Source: Demequina sp. NBRC 110055
GTDB taxonomy: Bacteria; Actinomycetota; Actinomycetes; Actinomycetales; Demequinaceae
Direction: 5' to 3'
Length of the DNA: 64,000 nucleotides
NCBI RefSeq assembly: GCF_002090135.1
Contig: NZ_BBRL01000004.1
Location: 558,001 to 622,000 of the forward strand
Shown here piece after piece: positions 56,403 to 63,188 of the stretch; the stretch's first letter is position 1; every line of letters begins with the position of its first letter. The position numbers and the translations under genes were made by a program. Under the pieces are notes generated by a model. That model did not search any database and was not told where the DNA came from. It saw nothing but the letters and a program-made list of their open reading frames with translations.

Positions 56403-56436
56403 GCCGATGCGTGTGCAATGGCGCACGCGCATCGGC
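56403..56436 (+). terminator. Hairpin built from GCCGATGC / GCATCGGC after the conservon
   Basis: A 14-bp stem (one G-U) pairs 56403-56416 with 56423-56436, loop six bases. It lies between the cvnD stop and the PIN gene's GTG start. It may end the conservon transcript. No T-tract follows. Confidence 0.5.
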
Positions 56437-56459
56437 TCCCTACCCGCGGGGATATCCTT

Positions 56460-56891
56460 GTGCGAGTGATCTACGTCGACGGCTCCGCGCTGGTGCGCTT
56501 CCTGCCCGGCGTGAAGTACTTCGACGAGTTCACCGCGTGGATCCTGCCCCGTCTGGGCGAGGTGGCGACGACCCAACTGGGATTCACGGAGCTGCGCCAG
56601 GCCGCCGAACTCTATCCCCGCGCCGAGAAGGCGCGAGCGTTCGAGGTCGTCGAGCAGGCCCGGGCACGCATCCCTGCCATCCGGTTTTCCGACAAGAACG
56701 TCGGCATTTCCACCCACGCGGCCGCCGTCTTGAAGCCCTTCGCGGCCTTGCACCTGGGGGCAGCCGTGGCGCACCCGGCGATCGACACGATCGCGACCTA
56801 CGACGCGGAGCTCGCCCAGGCCGCGGAACTGTACGAACTCACCGTCGTGACGCCCGGCATGCCCGACGGCTGGCACCACGGGTCTTTCTAG
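56460..56891 (+). CDS. PIN-domain protein (VapC-like), without visible antitoxin
   Basis: A 143-residue PIN domain: an acidic first strand VIYVDGSALVRF, the second acidic residue in LGFTELRQA, and AHPAIDTIATYDAELAQAAELYELTVVTPG for the third and fourth. These acidic residues coordinate Mg for RNA cleavage in VapC toxins. The GTG at 56460 is preceded by GGGGA; GTG 56466 is an alternative. The 82 bases upstream hold no antitoxin gene, and cvnD precedes it, so it is either a solo PIN nuclease or regulated from elsewhere. Confidence 0.8.
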   Translation: MRVIYVDGSALVRFLPGVKYFDEFTAWILPRLGEVATTQLGFTELRQAAELYPRAEKARAFEVVEQARARIPAIRFSDKNVGISTHAAAVLKPFAALHLGAAVAHPAIDTIATYDAELAQAAELYELTVVTPGMPDGWHHGSF

Positions 56892-56940
56892 ACGTGCGTG
56901 AGTCGTCAGCGCTCGCTTCGCATGCTGGCACAATGGTCAC

Positions 56941-56959
56941 CGGCGCCGCCACGGCGCCG
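56941..56959. repeat. Palindromic hairpin directly before tRNA-Ser(TGA)
   Basis: CGGCGCC and GGCGCCG form a perfect 7-bp stem with loop GCCAC, ending one base before the mature 5' end of the tRNA. It could be a terminator for the PIN gene or part of the pre-tRNA leader. Confidence 0.4.
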
Positions 56960-56960
56960 A

Positions 56961-57048
56961 GGAGAGTTGACCGAGCGGCCGAAGGTGACGGTCTTGAAAA
57001 CCGTTGAGGCGTAACCCGTCTCCGTGGGTTCGAATCCCACACTCTCCG
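56961..57048 (+). tRNA. tRNA-Ser (anticodon TGA)
   Basis: Acceptor stem GGAGAGT (56961-56967) pairs with ACTCTCC (57041-57047), G discriminator at 57048. The anticodon loop reads CTTGAAA with anticodon TGA, a long variable arm typical of serine is present, and the T-arm contains GTTCGAATC. No CCA is encoded. Decodes UCN Ser codons ending in A (and by wobble others). Confidence 0.96.
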
Positions 57049-57069
57049 CGTCTGGTGAGGCAGCCCCGC

Positions 57070-57447
57070 TCAACAGCAACGGCAGGCGGCCCCGCACGTC
57101 ACATGCAGCGCCCGCGACACCGCGTGCATCGCGTCGAGGCGCAGCCCGTAGTGCACCTTGGCACCGTCGCGGCGTCCCTGGACGAGTCCCGCCGTCTCCA
57201 GCTGACGCAAATGGTGACTTGCCGTCGGCGCCGCGACCTCGAGGAGCGCGGCCACCTCGGTCGTGGTCATCTCGTGGCCGTCGCAGCATGACAGCGCCTG
57301 GATGACGCGGACCCGGTTGGCGTCGGCCAGCGCGCGTAGGCGCGCGGCGATCGCGACGGCGTCATCGTGGGGGGAGAAGTCCTGCGACCCCAGGGGCGCG
57401 CAGCACAGGGGAGCAGACGCGTCGACGATCGGCAGTGCGGTAGGCAT
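57070..57447 (-). CDS. arsR: ArsR-family arsenite-type repressor (CgArsR-like) with extra C-terminal cysteines
   Basis: A 125-residue ArsR/SmtB repressor. The winged helix shows RLRALADANRVRVIQAL, EVAALLEVAAPTASHHLRQLETAGLVQGRRDGAKVHYGL. Cys15 and Cys16 (LCCAPL) and Cys55 (LSCCDGH) fall exactly at the positions used for As(III) by Corynebacterium glutamicum ArsR, so arsenite sensing is a good guess. The C-terminus adds four Cys: TCGAACRCC. ATG 57447 gives this numbering. Upstream, two identical palindromes GACATATGTC separate it from a divergent Cys-rich micropeptide gene. No arsenite pump or arsenate reductase is nearby. Confidence 0.88.
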   Translation of the reverse strand: MPTALPIVDASAPLCCAPLGSQDFSPHDDAVAIAARLRALADANRVRVIQALSCCDGHEMTTTEVAALLEVAAPTASHHLRQLETAGLVQGRRDGAKVHYGLRLDAMHAVSRALHVTCGAACRCC

Positions 57448-57470
57448 GCCGTCATCCTCGCAAAGTATTT

Positions 57471-57480
57471 GACATATGTC
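57471..57480. promoter_or_regulatory. Operator-like palindrome GACATATGTC, copy 1
   Basis: A perfect 10-bp palindrome 23 bases upstream of the arsR start. It is identical to copy 2 at 57506, centres 35 bases apart. ArsR proteins bind palindromes of this kind near their own promoters. Confidence 0.65.
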
Positions 57481-57505
57481 TAACTTACTGCCACCTTCGC
57501 CATGA

Positions 57506-57515
57506 GACATATGTC
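57506..57515. promoter_or_regulatory. Operator-like palindrome GACATATGTC, copy 2
   Basis: Second copy of the palindrome, ending two bases before the ribosome site of the micropeptide gene. A repressor here could block the micropeptide transcript. Confidence 0.65.
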
Positions 57516-57532
57516 GAAAGGAGGTGGGCGAG

Positions 57533-57583
57533 ATGACCGGCACGACGATGAACGGCGGCGGGTGCTGCGGCGGCTGCTGCTAA
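57533..57583 (+). CDS. Cys-rich 16-residue micropeptide divergent from arsR
   Basis: Reads MTGTTMNGGGCCGGCC then TAA. Support for translation is an excellent ribosome site, AAGGAGGTG (57518-57526), six bases before the ATG, and a position directly behind an operator-like palindrome shared with arsR. The two CC pairs spaced by GG could bind arsenite or another soft metal, in line with the neighbour's sensor cysteines. Poly-Cys leader peptides that act as cysteine attenuators are known in mycobacteria, but here no gene follows except a tRNA. Too short for ordinary gene finders. Confidence 0.6.
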   Translation: MTGTTMNGGGCCGGCC

Positions 57584-57592
57584 TTCAAGGAT

Positions 57593-57642
57593 GGCCCGAT
57601 GCCGTGGCGAGGGCCGTACGAGGCCCCGCCACGGCATCGGCC
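57593..57642 (+). terminator. Long hairpin after the micropeptide, containing GGCATCGGCC
   Basis: The core pairs GATGCCGTGGCG (57598-57609) with CGCCACGGCATC-type bases up to 57638, then GGGCC/GGCCC inside, one A bulged; outer GGCCC and GGCC extend it to about 21 bp with two bulges. It lies ten bases after the micropeptide stop. No T-tract. It may end the micropeptide RNA and protect its 3' end. Confidence 0.55.
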
Positions 57643-57706
57643 GCCCGTCAGGGAAGCCGCTTTGCTCCGAAGGGACCGCGACCGGTACCCTGTACCCGCT
57701 GCATCG

Positions 57707-57794
57707 GGAGACGTGACTGAGCGGCCGAAAGTGCATCCCTGCTAAGGATGTGATGGGGTAAACCCATCCGTGGGTTCGAATCCCACCGTCTCCG
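57707..57794 (+). tRNA. tRNA-Ser (anticodon GCT)
   Basis: Acceptor stem GGAGACG (57707-57713) pairs with CGTCTCC (57787-57793), discriminator G at 57794. The anticodon stem-loop contains CTGCTAA with anticodon GCT, a long variable arm follows, and the T-arm has GTTCGAATC. No CCA encoded. Decodes AGC/AGU. Confidence 0.96.
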
Positions 57795-57880
57795 CCCCGC
57801 GACGACGCAGGGATCGGGCGCCCGTGGTCATGAACCGCCGCCCGAACCTGTATAGTTGTGTCTCGGTCCTCACGGACCGT

Positions 57881-57953
57881 GCGCCCGTAGCTCAACGGAT
57901 AGAGCATCTGACTACGGATCAGAAGGTTGGGGGTTCGAATCCCTCCGGGCGCG
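57881..57953 (+). tRNA. tRNA-Arg (anticodon ACG)
   Basis: Acceptor stem GCGCCCG (57881-57887) pairs with CGGGCGC (57946-57952), discriminator G. The anticodon stem TCTGA/TCAGA carries loop CTACGGA with anticodon ACG, whose first A is normally converted to inosine by TadA. T-arm GGGTTCGAATCCC. A TATAGT (57851-57856) lies 25-30 bases upstream as a possible -10 element. Confidence 0.96.
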
Positions 57954-57960
57954 CTTCATG

Positions 57961-57992
57961 CGAAGGCCCCCGCCACACGGCGGGGGCCTTCG
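57961..57992 (+). terminator. Strong intrinsic terminator after the tRNA cluster
   Basis: A perfect 14-bp stem, CGAAGGCCCCCGCC / GGCGGGGGCCTTCG, with loop ACAC, eight bases after the tRNA-Arg 3' end. It is followed by TCGTTCTCC, a partial T-tract. Confidence 0.8.
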
Positions 57993-58102
57993 TCGTTCTC
58001 CTGAGCTTGTCTGAGAAATGCCTGCCGCGCCTCACGTGTTGCCCCGGCGTACGCCCCGTGGCGAGTGGCTGCGGGATCCATCGACCTCACAGGGGAGGAA
58101 CC

Positions 58103-58159
58103 ATGGCACCGCATACGCAGGGTTCGGCCAACGACGGGGCGAGCCGATGCGCGCGCTGA
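58103..58159 (+). CDS. Possible 18-residue leader peptide overlapping the alcohol dehydrogenase start
   Basis: A strong ribosome site AGGGGAGGAA (58091-58100) precedes this ATG, whereas the dehydrogenase ATG at 58147 has only a weak one. The frame ends at 58159, 13 bases inside the dehydrogenase gene in another frame, so ribosomes could re-initiate on the main gene. The peptide MAPHTQGSANDGASRCAR has no obvious function. Confidence 0.35.
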   Translation: MAPHTQGSANDGASRCAR

Positions 58160-59352
58160 CCTGGCAGGGACGCGAGGACGTGCGGGTCGAGACGGTTCCC
58201 GACCCCCAGCTCGTCGATCCGACCGACGCGATCATCCGAGTCACCTCGACCGCTATCTGTGGCTCCGACCTCCACCTGTACTCGGTCCTTGGCGCCTACC
58301 TCGACCCCGGCGACATCCTCGGGCACGAGTCCATGGGCGTGGTTGAAGAGGTGGGCTCGTCAGCGAGCAGGCTGTCGGTGGGTGACCGCGTGGTGGTGCC
58401 CTTCGGCATCGCCTGCGGGCACTGCTTCATGTGCGAGCGCGGTCTCCACTCTCAATGCGAGACCACGCAGGTGCGCTCCGAGGACAAGGGCGCGGCGCTC
58501 TTTGGGTACACGCGCCTGTACGGGTCCGTGCCCGGCGGGCAGGCCGAATACCTGCGGGTGCCGCAGGCGCACGTCGGACCGGTCGTCGTGCCCGACGACG
58601 GCTCGCCCGATGAGCGCTACCTCTACCTCTCCGACGTCCTCCCGACGGCATGGCAGGCCGTCGAATACGCGGCGGTGCCCCCGGGCGGCTCGGTGGTGGT
58701 CGTGGGGCTCGGACCGATCGGCCAGATGGTGGCCCGCATCGCGCGCTATCGCGGAGCGGGCACCGTGATCGGCATCGACTCCGTGCCCGAGCGGCTCGCG
58801 ATGGCCGCTCGCCACGGCATCGACGTGCTCGACACCCGCGATGTCGACGACCTGAGCGCGGCCGTGCTCGATCGCACCGCCGGACGCGGAGCCGATTCGA
58901 CCATCGACGCCGTCGGCATGGAGGCACACAGGTCTCCCGTCGCCCACCTGGGCCACCAGGTGGTCAGCCGCCTGCCCGACGCGCTCGCTGAGCCACTCGT
59001 CGAGCACGCGGCCGTCGACCGCCGGGATGCGTTGCGGACCGCGATCTCGCTCGCGCGCCGCGGCGGGACCGTGTCCGTCGTCGGCGTCTACGGAGGCGCG
59101 CTCGACCCGCTGCCGATGATGGAGATCTTCGACCGGCAACTCAGCCTGCGTTTCGGCCAGGCGAATGTGCACCGATGGATGCCGGACCTCGTGCCGCTGG
59201 CCTCCGACCCCGCCGACCCCTTGGGCGTCCTCGACCTGCGCACCCACCGCCTCCCGCTCGAGTCCGCGCCCGATGCCTACGCGATGTTCCAGGCCAAGGA
59301 CGACGGCTGCATCAAGGTGGTGCTCGATCCCTCCCGCGGCGGCCACCGATGA
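58147..59352 (+). CDS. Zinc-dependent alcohol dehydrogenase (MDR family)
   Basis: A 401-residue medium-chain dehydrogenase. It begins MRALTWQGREDVRVETVPDP; catalytic zinc ligands are in STAICGSDLHLY and GHESMGVVEEVG, structural zinc in ACGHCFMCERGLHSQC, and the cofactor-binding motif is VVVVGLGPIGQMVARIARYRG. The MRALTW start and HLY motif fit the glutathione-independent formaldehyde/threonine-dehydrogenase-like branch; substrate unknown. The family N-terminus fixes the start at 58147. It ends in an ATGA overlap with the epimerase gene. Confidence 0.9.
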   Translation: MRALTWQGREDVRVETVPDPQLVDPTDAIIRVTSTAICGSDLHLYSVLGAYLDPGDILGHESMGVVEEVGSSASRLSVGDRVVVPFGIACGHCFMCERGLHSQCETTQVRSEDKGAALFGYTRLYGSVPGGQAEYLRVPQAHVGPVVVPDDGSPDERYLYLSDVLPTAWQAVEYAAVPPGGSVVVVGLGPIGQMVARIARYRGAGTVIGIDSVPERLAMAARHGIDVLDTRDVDDLSAAVLDRTAGRGADSTIDAVGMEAHRSPVAHLGHQVVSRLPDALAEPLVEHAAVDRRDALRTAISLARRGGTVSVVGVYGGALDPLPMMEIFDRQLSLRFGQANVHRWMPDLVPLASDPADPLGVLDLRTHRLPLESAPDAYAMFQAKDDGCIKVVLDPSRGGHR

Positions 59353-60398
59353 AGGTGGTGGTCATCGGCGCGAGTGGCAACGCCGGCACGGGAGTGCTGC
59401 GCGCGCTCCGCGACGCCGACGACGTCACCGAGGTCGTCGCCGTGGCGCGTCGCGTCCCGCGGCGCACGCCTCCGGAGCCGTACGACGTCGCGTCCTGGGT
59501 GCGGGCGGACGTCGCCGACCCCGCCCCTGGGCGGGCGCTCGCGACGTTGACTCAGGCCATGCAGGGGGCCGATGCGGTGATCCACCTCGCGTGGGCCATC
59601 CAGCCCAATCACGACCGCGCCCTGCTGCGCCGCACCAACGTGGACGGCACCGCCCGGGTCCTCGAGGCCGCGCGCGGGGCCGGGGTGGGCCACGTGGTGG
59701 TCGCATCGTCCGTGGGCGCCTACTCACCCGCCCACGATGACGAGCGGCACAACGAGACGTGGCCCACGCACGGCATCCCCGCGTCGGAGTACAGCGTGGA
59801 CAAGGCGGACGTCGAGGCGCTACTGGACGCGCACGAGCGAGACCACCCCGAGGTCACCGTCACTCGTCTGCGTCCGGCTCTCATCTTTCAGCGGCACGCG
59901 GGCGCGCAGATGCTGCGCTACTTCCTGGGTCGGTGGATGCCAGGCGTGGCGTTCACCGGGGCCCTGCCCGTGTTGCCGTGGCCCGAGGGGCTGCGCCTGC
60001 AAGCGGTCCATGCGGATGACGTTGGCCGGGCGTATTTGCAGGCGGTACGTCACCGAGCGGCGGGCGCCTTCAACGTTGCGGGGCCGGGCGTGGTGGATGC
60101 GCGCGAGGCGGCAGACATCCTGGCGGGCGGGCGGTACCGCGAGGTGCCCGTCCCGTTGGTGCGCGCGACGGTGTCTGCCGGATGGAACGCGCATGCGTTG
60201 CCCGTCAGTCCGGGATGGATCGACATGGGAATTGCGGTGCCGCTCATGTCGACGGCGAAGGCTCGCGATCAGTGGGGTTGGGAGCCGCGCCATACGGCGG
60301 CCGATGCCGTGAGGAGTGTGGTCGCGGGAATCGCCCACGGTGCGGGCACCGCAAGCCCTCCCCTGCGGCCCCGCCGTCCTCGCGACCGATTCTCATAA
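59349..60398 (+). CDS. NAD(P)-dependent epimerase/dehydratase, extended SDR
   Basis: A 349-residue short-chain dehydrogenase. The Rossmann motif VVIGASGNAGTGVLRAL (GxxGxxG) is at the N-terminus; HLAWAIQPNHDRALLRRTNVDGTARVLEAA, SSVGAYSP and the active-site YSVDK (YxxxK) follow, as in extended SDRs acting on sugar nucleotides or related carbonyls. FNVAGPGVVDAREAADIL is a typical C-terminal segment. The ATGA overlap with the dehydrogenase gene indicates they are made together, so they may act in one small oxidation pathway. Confidence 0.9.
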   Translation: MKVVVIGASGNAGTGVLRALRDADDVTEVVAVARRVPRRTPPEPYDVASWVRADVADPAPGRALATLTQAMQGADAVIHLAWAIQPNHDRALLRRTNVDGTARVLEAARGAGVGHVVVASSVGAYSPAHDDERHNETWPTHGIPASEYSVDKADVEALLDAHERDHPEVTVTRLRPALIFQRHAGAQMLRYFLGRWMPGVAFTGALPVLPWPEGLRLQAVHADDVGRAYLQAVRHRAAGAFNVAGPGVVDAREAADILAGGRYREVPVPLVRATVSAGWNAHALPVSPGWIDMGIAVPLMSTAKARDQWGWEPRHTAADAVRSVVAGIAHGAGTASPPLRPRRPRDRFS

Positions 60399-60480
60399 GT
60401 GAGGGCGATGGAGTGGGTGTCCGCTACTGTGGTTCCCGTCCCGCGGAGTGCGGGTATCCGTACCTCCCAAGGAGCACACC

Positions 60481-60873
60481 ATGGAATTCTTCGAGAACTT
60501 CCTCGCCATCTTGCTGTTCACCCTCTGGATCATGGTCGTCGTTGCATTCTTCGTCGTCCTGTTCCGCGTGATCGGTGACCTCTTCCGCGACCGCGAGCTG
60601 GGCGGCTTCGCGAAGACCATCTGGTTCATCGTCGTCATCCTCTTCCCCTTCCTCGGCGTCCTGATCTACCTGATCGCGCGCGGCAAGGGCATGGCCAAGC
60701 GCGACGTGGCCGCCATGCAGGCCGCGCACGACGCGCAGGTCGAATACACCAAGGGCCTCATGGGCGAGGCCGGTGCCGCCGGCGAGATCAAGGCCGCGAA
60801 GGAGCTGCTCGACTCGGGCGCCATCACGCAGGCCGAGTTCGACGCCATCAAGGCGAAGGCGCTCGCGAAGTAA
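60481..60873 (+). CDS. PLDc_N-SHOCT small membrane protein
   Basis: A 130-residue protein with two N-terminal membrane helices (ILLFTLWIMVVVAFFVVLFRVI and TIWFIVVILFPFLGVLIYLIARG), the PLDc_N or phospholipase-D-nuclease N-terminal pattern, and a C-terminal SHOCT domain (AKELLDSGAITQAEFDAIKAKALAK). The role of the family is not established; SHOCT is thought to mediate oligomer contacts. The ATG at 60481 has AAGGAG upstream, so the 11-residue longer frame is not needed. Monocistronic. Confidence 0.88.
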   Translation: MEFFENFLAILLFTLWIMVVVAFFVVLFRVIGDLFRDRELGGFAKTIWFIVVILFPFLGVLIYLIARGKGMAKRDVAAMQAAHDAQVEYTKGLMGEAGAAGEIKAAKELLDSGAITQAEFDAIKAKALAK

Positions 60874-60969
60874 CTGACGTTCACCGTCCGTTCGGGGCGG
60901 CACCGGTGACTGCGGTCACGGGTGCCGCCCCGAGTCGTCGGTGGCCCGTCGCTGCGGGCGCGAGCGTCC

Positions 60970-62013
60970 TCAGGGGCGAGGGGCAAGGACCTCGCCGTGC
61001 TCGTCGAGTGCGATGCGGGTGACTTCGTCGCCGTGGACGTGCAGCAGTGTGAGCGCGGAATCGCGTCCCGGCGGCTGCAGGCGGACGGTGACGGCACCGG
61101 CGAAGGCCGCGCCGAGTGTCCTGACGATGACCTCGACCATTCGCGCCAAGGCATCTCCGTCCTCGATCACCTCACCCCGGTCGTCCAAGATCGTCACCGA
61201 CACGCCGCGCGCGCGAGCGGCCTCGGTTGCCTCGACGACCTCGGGCAGCGCCAAGGCGCGCCCCCGTACACCGTCGCGCAGGCGCGCCTCCGCGCGGGCG
61301 AACGAGGCGCGTTCGGCGTCCGTGAAGGGGCCGCCTTCGCCGATGCGCTCGAGCAGCGGCAGAGCCAGCGCCGACAATTCATCGACGCGGGCGCGGCGAA
61401 TCTCGATGCCGGCATCGGCCGCCGCCGTTTCGGCAGCCGCCGTGAGGGCGCGCTCGCGTAGCGCCTCGATGCGCTGCGCGGTGCGTCGCAGCAGGATCGC
61501 GAACAGGGTGCCGACCAGCAGGATGCCGACGTGGTTGGAGCACATGATGACGCCCGCCAGCGCCCCGCGGTCCGTGATGGCCGCCCACGTCGCGCTCTGG
61601 GCGATCATGAACACCATGCCCAGCCAGGCCGCCCACGGGCGGCCTCGGATGGTGAGGAAGAACAGCAGCCACGTGTTGGCGCCGAGGTTCCAGGTCGCGC
61701 GTCCCAGGTCGCCGCTCACGTGCAGCGAATCGAACACCATCGCGTTCGCCACGACCACGATCCCGAGGATGAGGGCCGTGTCGGTCCACGGATACGGGTA
61801 CGAGCGCTTCGCGACGATGAGCACGCCGCCGGCCCCGACGATCGCGATCGCGAAGGCGGTCTGCCAGGGGCGCGCCACAAAACCCACCGTGCCCCACGCG
61901 AAGGCGGCGTTGGCGACGATGAACAGCGCCACGATCGCGCGGCCCTCGGTACTGGTGAAGGCGATGAGTCGGCCGGGGTCAATGCGCTGCGAGGCGGACG
62001 GCGACAGGGTCAT
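60970..62013 (-). CDS. Degenerate sensor-kinase-like membrane protein
   Basis: A 347-residue protein with a membrane domain of about five or six helices (residues 28-175), a linker RRTAQRIEALRERAL, and a soluble C-terminal domain with ELSALALPLLERIGEGGPFTDAERASFARAEARLRDGVRGRAL. The layout is that of a histidine kinase, but no N box, G1 or G2 ATP-binding motifs are visible, nor a convincing phospho-His. It is therefore probably a pseudokinase or regulatory partner. ATG 62013 overlaps the stop of the true kinase gene (ATGA), which fixes the start. Third gene of the response regulator-kinase operon. Confidence 0.75.
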   Translation of the reverse strand: MTLSPSASQRIDPGRLIAFTSTEGRAIVALFIVANAAFAWGTVGFVARPWQTAFAIAIVGAGGVLIVAKRSYPYPWTDTALILGIVVVANAMVFDSLHVSGDLGRATWNLGANTWLLFFLTIRGRPWAAWLGMVFMIAQSATWAAITDRGALAGVIMCSNHVGILLVGTLFAILLRRTAQRIEALRERALTAAAETAAADAGIEIRRARVDELSALALPLLERIGEGGPFTDAERASFARAEARLRDGVRGRALALPEVVEATEAARARGVSVTILDDRGEVIEDGDALARMVEVIVRTLGAAFAGAVTVRLQPPGRDSALTLLHVHGDEVTRIALDEHGEVLAPRP

Positions 62014-63188
62014 GCGGGACTCCACATCAGCGTGATGGCGGTGCCCGCACCCGGCGCGGAACGGATGATGGCGCTGCCGCCCTCGACGGATGCCATGCGC
62101 TCCTCGATCGAGATTCTGAGGCCGAGGCGCAGGGGGTCGATGGCGGTGGTGTCGAAGCCCCTGCCTTCGTCGGTCACGAGCGCGTGGACGCCCGTGTGGT
62201 CAGCGCGCACGGTGAGGGTGACGTCGGCGCCAGGGCCGGCATGCCGACCGGCATTGCGCAGAGCTTCGGCGATGGCCTCCGCGAGGGCTTGAACCGCCTC
62301 GGCGGGCACGTCAGGGCAGGGCGCCACGGAATGCTCAACGTGGACCGCGACACCGGAGTCGTCCGGCACGCTACGCAGCGCCGCTACCGCCTGCGCCGCG
62401 CTGTAGGTGCTGTCGCGACCCTGCGCGGGACGCGAGATCTGTCGCATGGCCTCGATCGCCTCGTGCGCCGAGTTCGCCACTTCGGAGGGGGCGTTCTCGC
62501 GTGAGGCCGTCAGCAGAACGGACATCACGTCGTCGTGGACGATGCCGTTGATGCGCGACTCTTCGCGCTCGCGCGTACGCCTCGCGGCCTCGACACCGGC
62601 CAGGATGCGAGTGTGGCGTGCCGCGGCGTCCTGGCGCTGCGCCGCCTGGACCGCGGAGACGGCCATGCCCATCACGATGGCGCAGAACAACACCGAACCC
62701 ACGCCGTCGAGGGCGGCGTCGAGCGGCGTTCGCACGGACGCTTGCACCTGAATGACGGGCACGAGGATTCCCTGAGCGACCGGGAAGGCCCACACCCACC
62801 GGGAGCGCCACCGGATGCCCGCGATGGTGCAGGAGATCGCATTGACGCCCTGGAGCCACGGCTCGCCGTCGTCCGCGAGGACGTCGACCCGCATCGCCAG
62901 CAGCCAGAGGGCTTGCACCACGAGAAAGCCGACGACGGCGACGGCGGCCACGCGGTGAAGCGCGGTCAGCGGAAGCGCGAAGGCGCTGGCACCCAGAGCG
63001 ACCGGCAGCCCAATGACGATTGTCAGCGAGACGACGGTGTACCACGGGGCCATCTGGGGCAGCGACGCGAGGATGCCGCTCGCTCCGGAGAGCATCAGCG
63101 TCCCGAAGACGACGGCGGCGATGCCGGTGGCCGCGTAGAGCATGCGCTGGACGCGATCGCGGGCGGCGTCGTCGGCGGCGCCCGTCAT
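62010..63188 (-). CDS. Two-component sensor histidine kinase (NarL-partner type)
   Basis: A 392-residue membrane kinase. Residues 20-180 contain about five helices; a HisKA_3-like dimerisation helix follows with the phospho-acceptor His218 in GIVHDDVMSVL. The ATPase domain shows EALRNAGRHAG (N box), VTDEGRGFD (G1), LGLRISIEERM and SAPGAGTAITL (G2). The partner response regulator gene precedes it with an ATGA overlap, and a degenerate kinase-like gene follows with another. The signal is unknown; no extracellular sensor domain is evident, so it may sense the membrane. Confidence 0.9.
   Translation of the reverse strand: MTGAADDAARDRVQRMLYAATGIAAVVFGTLMLSGASGILASLPQMAPWYTVVSLTIVIGLPVALGASAFALPLTALHRVAAVAVVGFLVVQALWLLAMRVDVLADDGEPWLQGVNAISCTIAGIRWRSRWVWAFPVAQGILVPVIQVQASVRTPLDAALDGVGSVLFCAIVMGMAVSAVQAAQRQDAAARHTRILAGVEAARRTREREESRINGIVHDDVMSVLLTASRENAPSEVANSAHEAIEAMRQISRPAQGRDSTYSAAQAVAALRSVPDDSGVAVHVEHSVAPCPDVPAEAVQALAEAIAEALRNAGRHAGPGADVTLTVRADHTGVHALVTDEGRGFDTTAIDPLRLGLRISIEERMASVEGGSAIIRSAPGAGTAITLMWSPA

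Noticed and set aside
57533..57583. Micropeptide as a cysteine-responsive attenuator leader
   Set aside because: Such leaders precede cysteine or sulphur genes; here the next plus-strand gene is a tRNA behind a hairpin, so attenuation of a downstream operon is unlikely.
56961..57953. tRNA cluster as an integration site
   Set aside because: No integrase gene or duplicated tRNA 3' end was found on either side.
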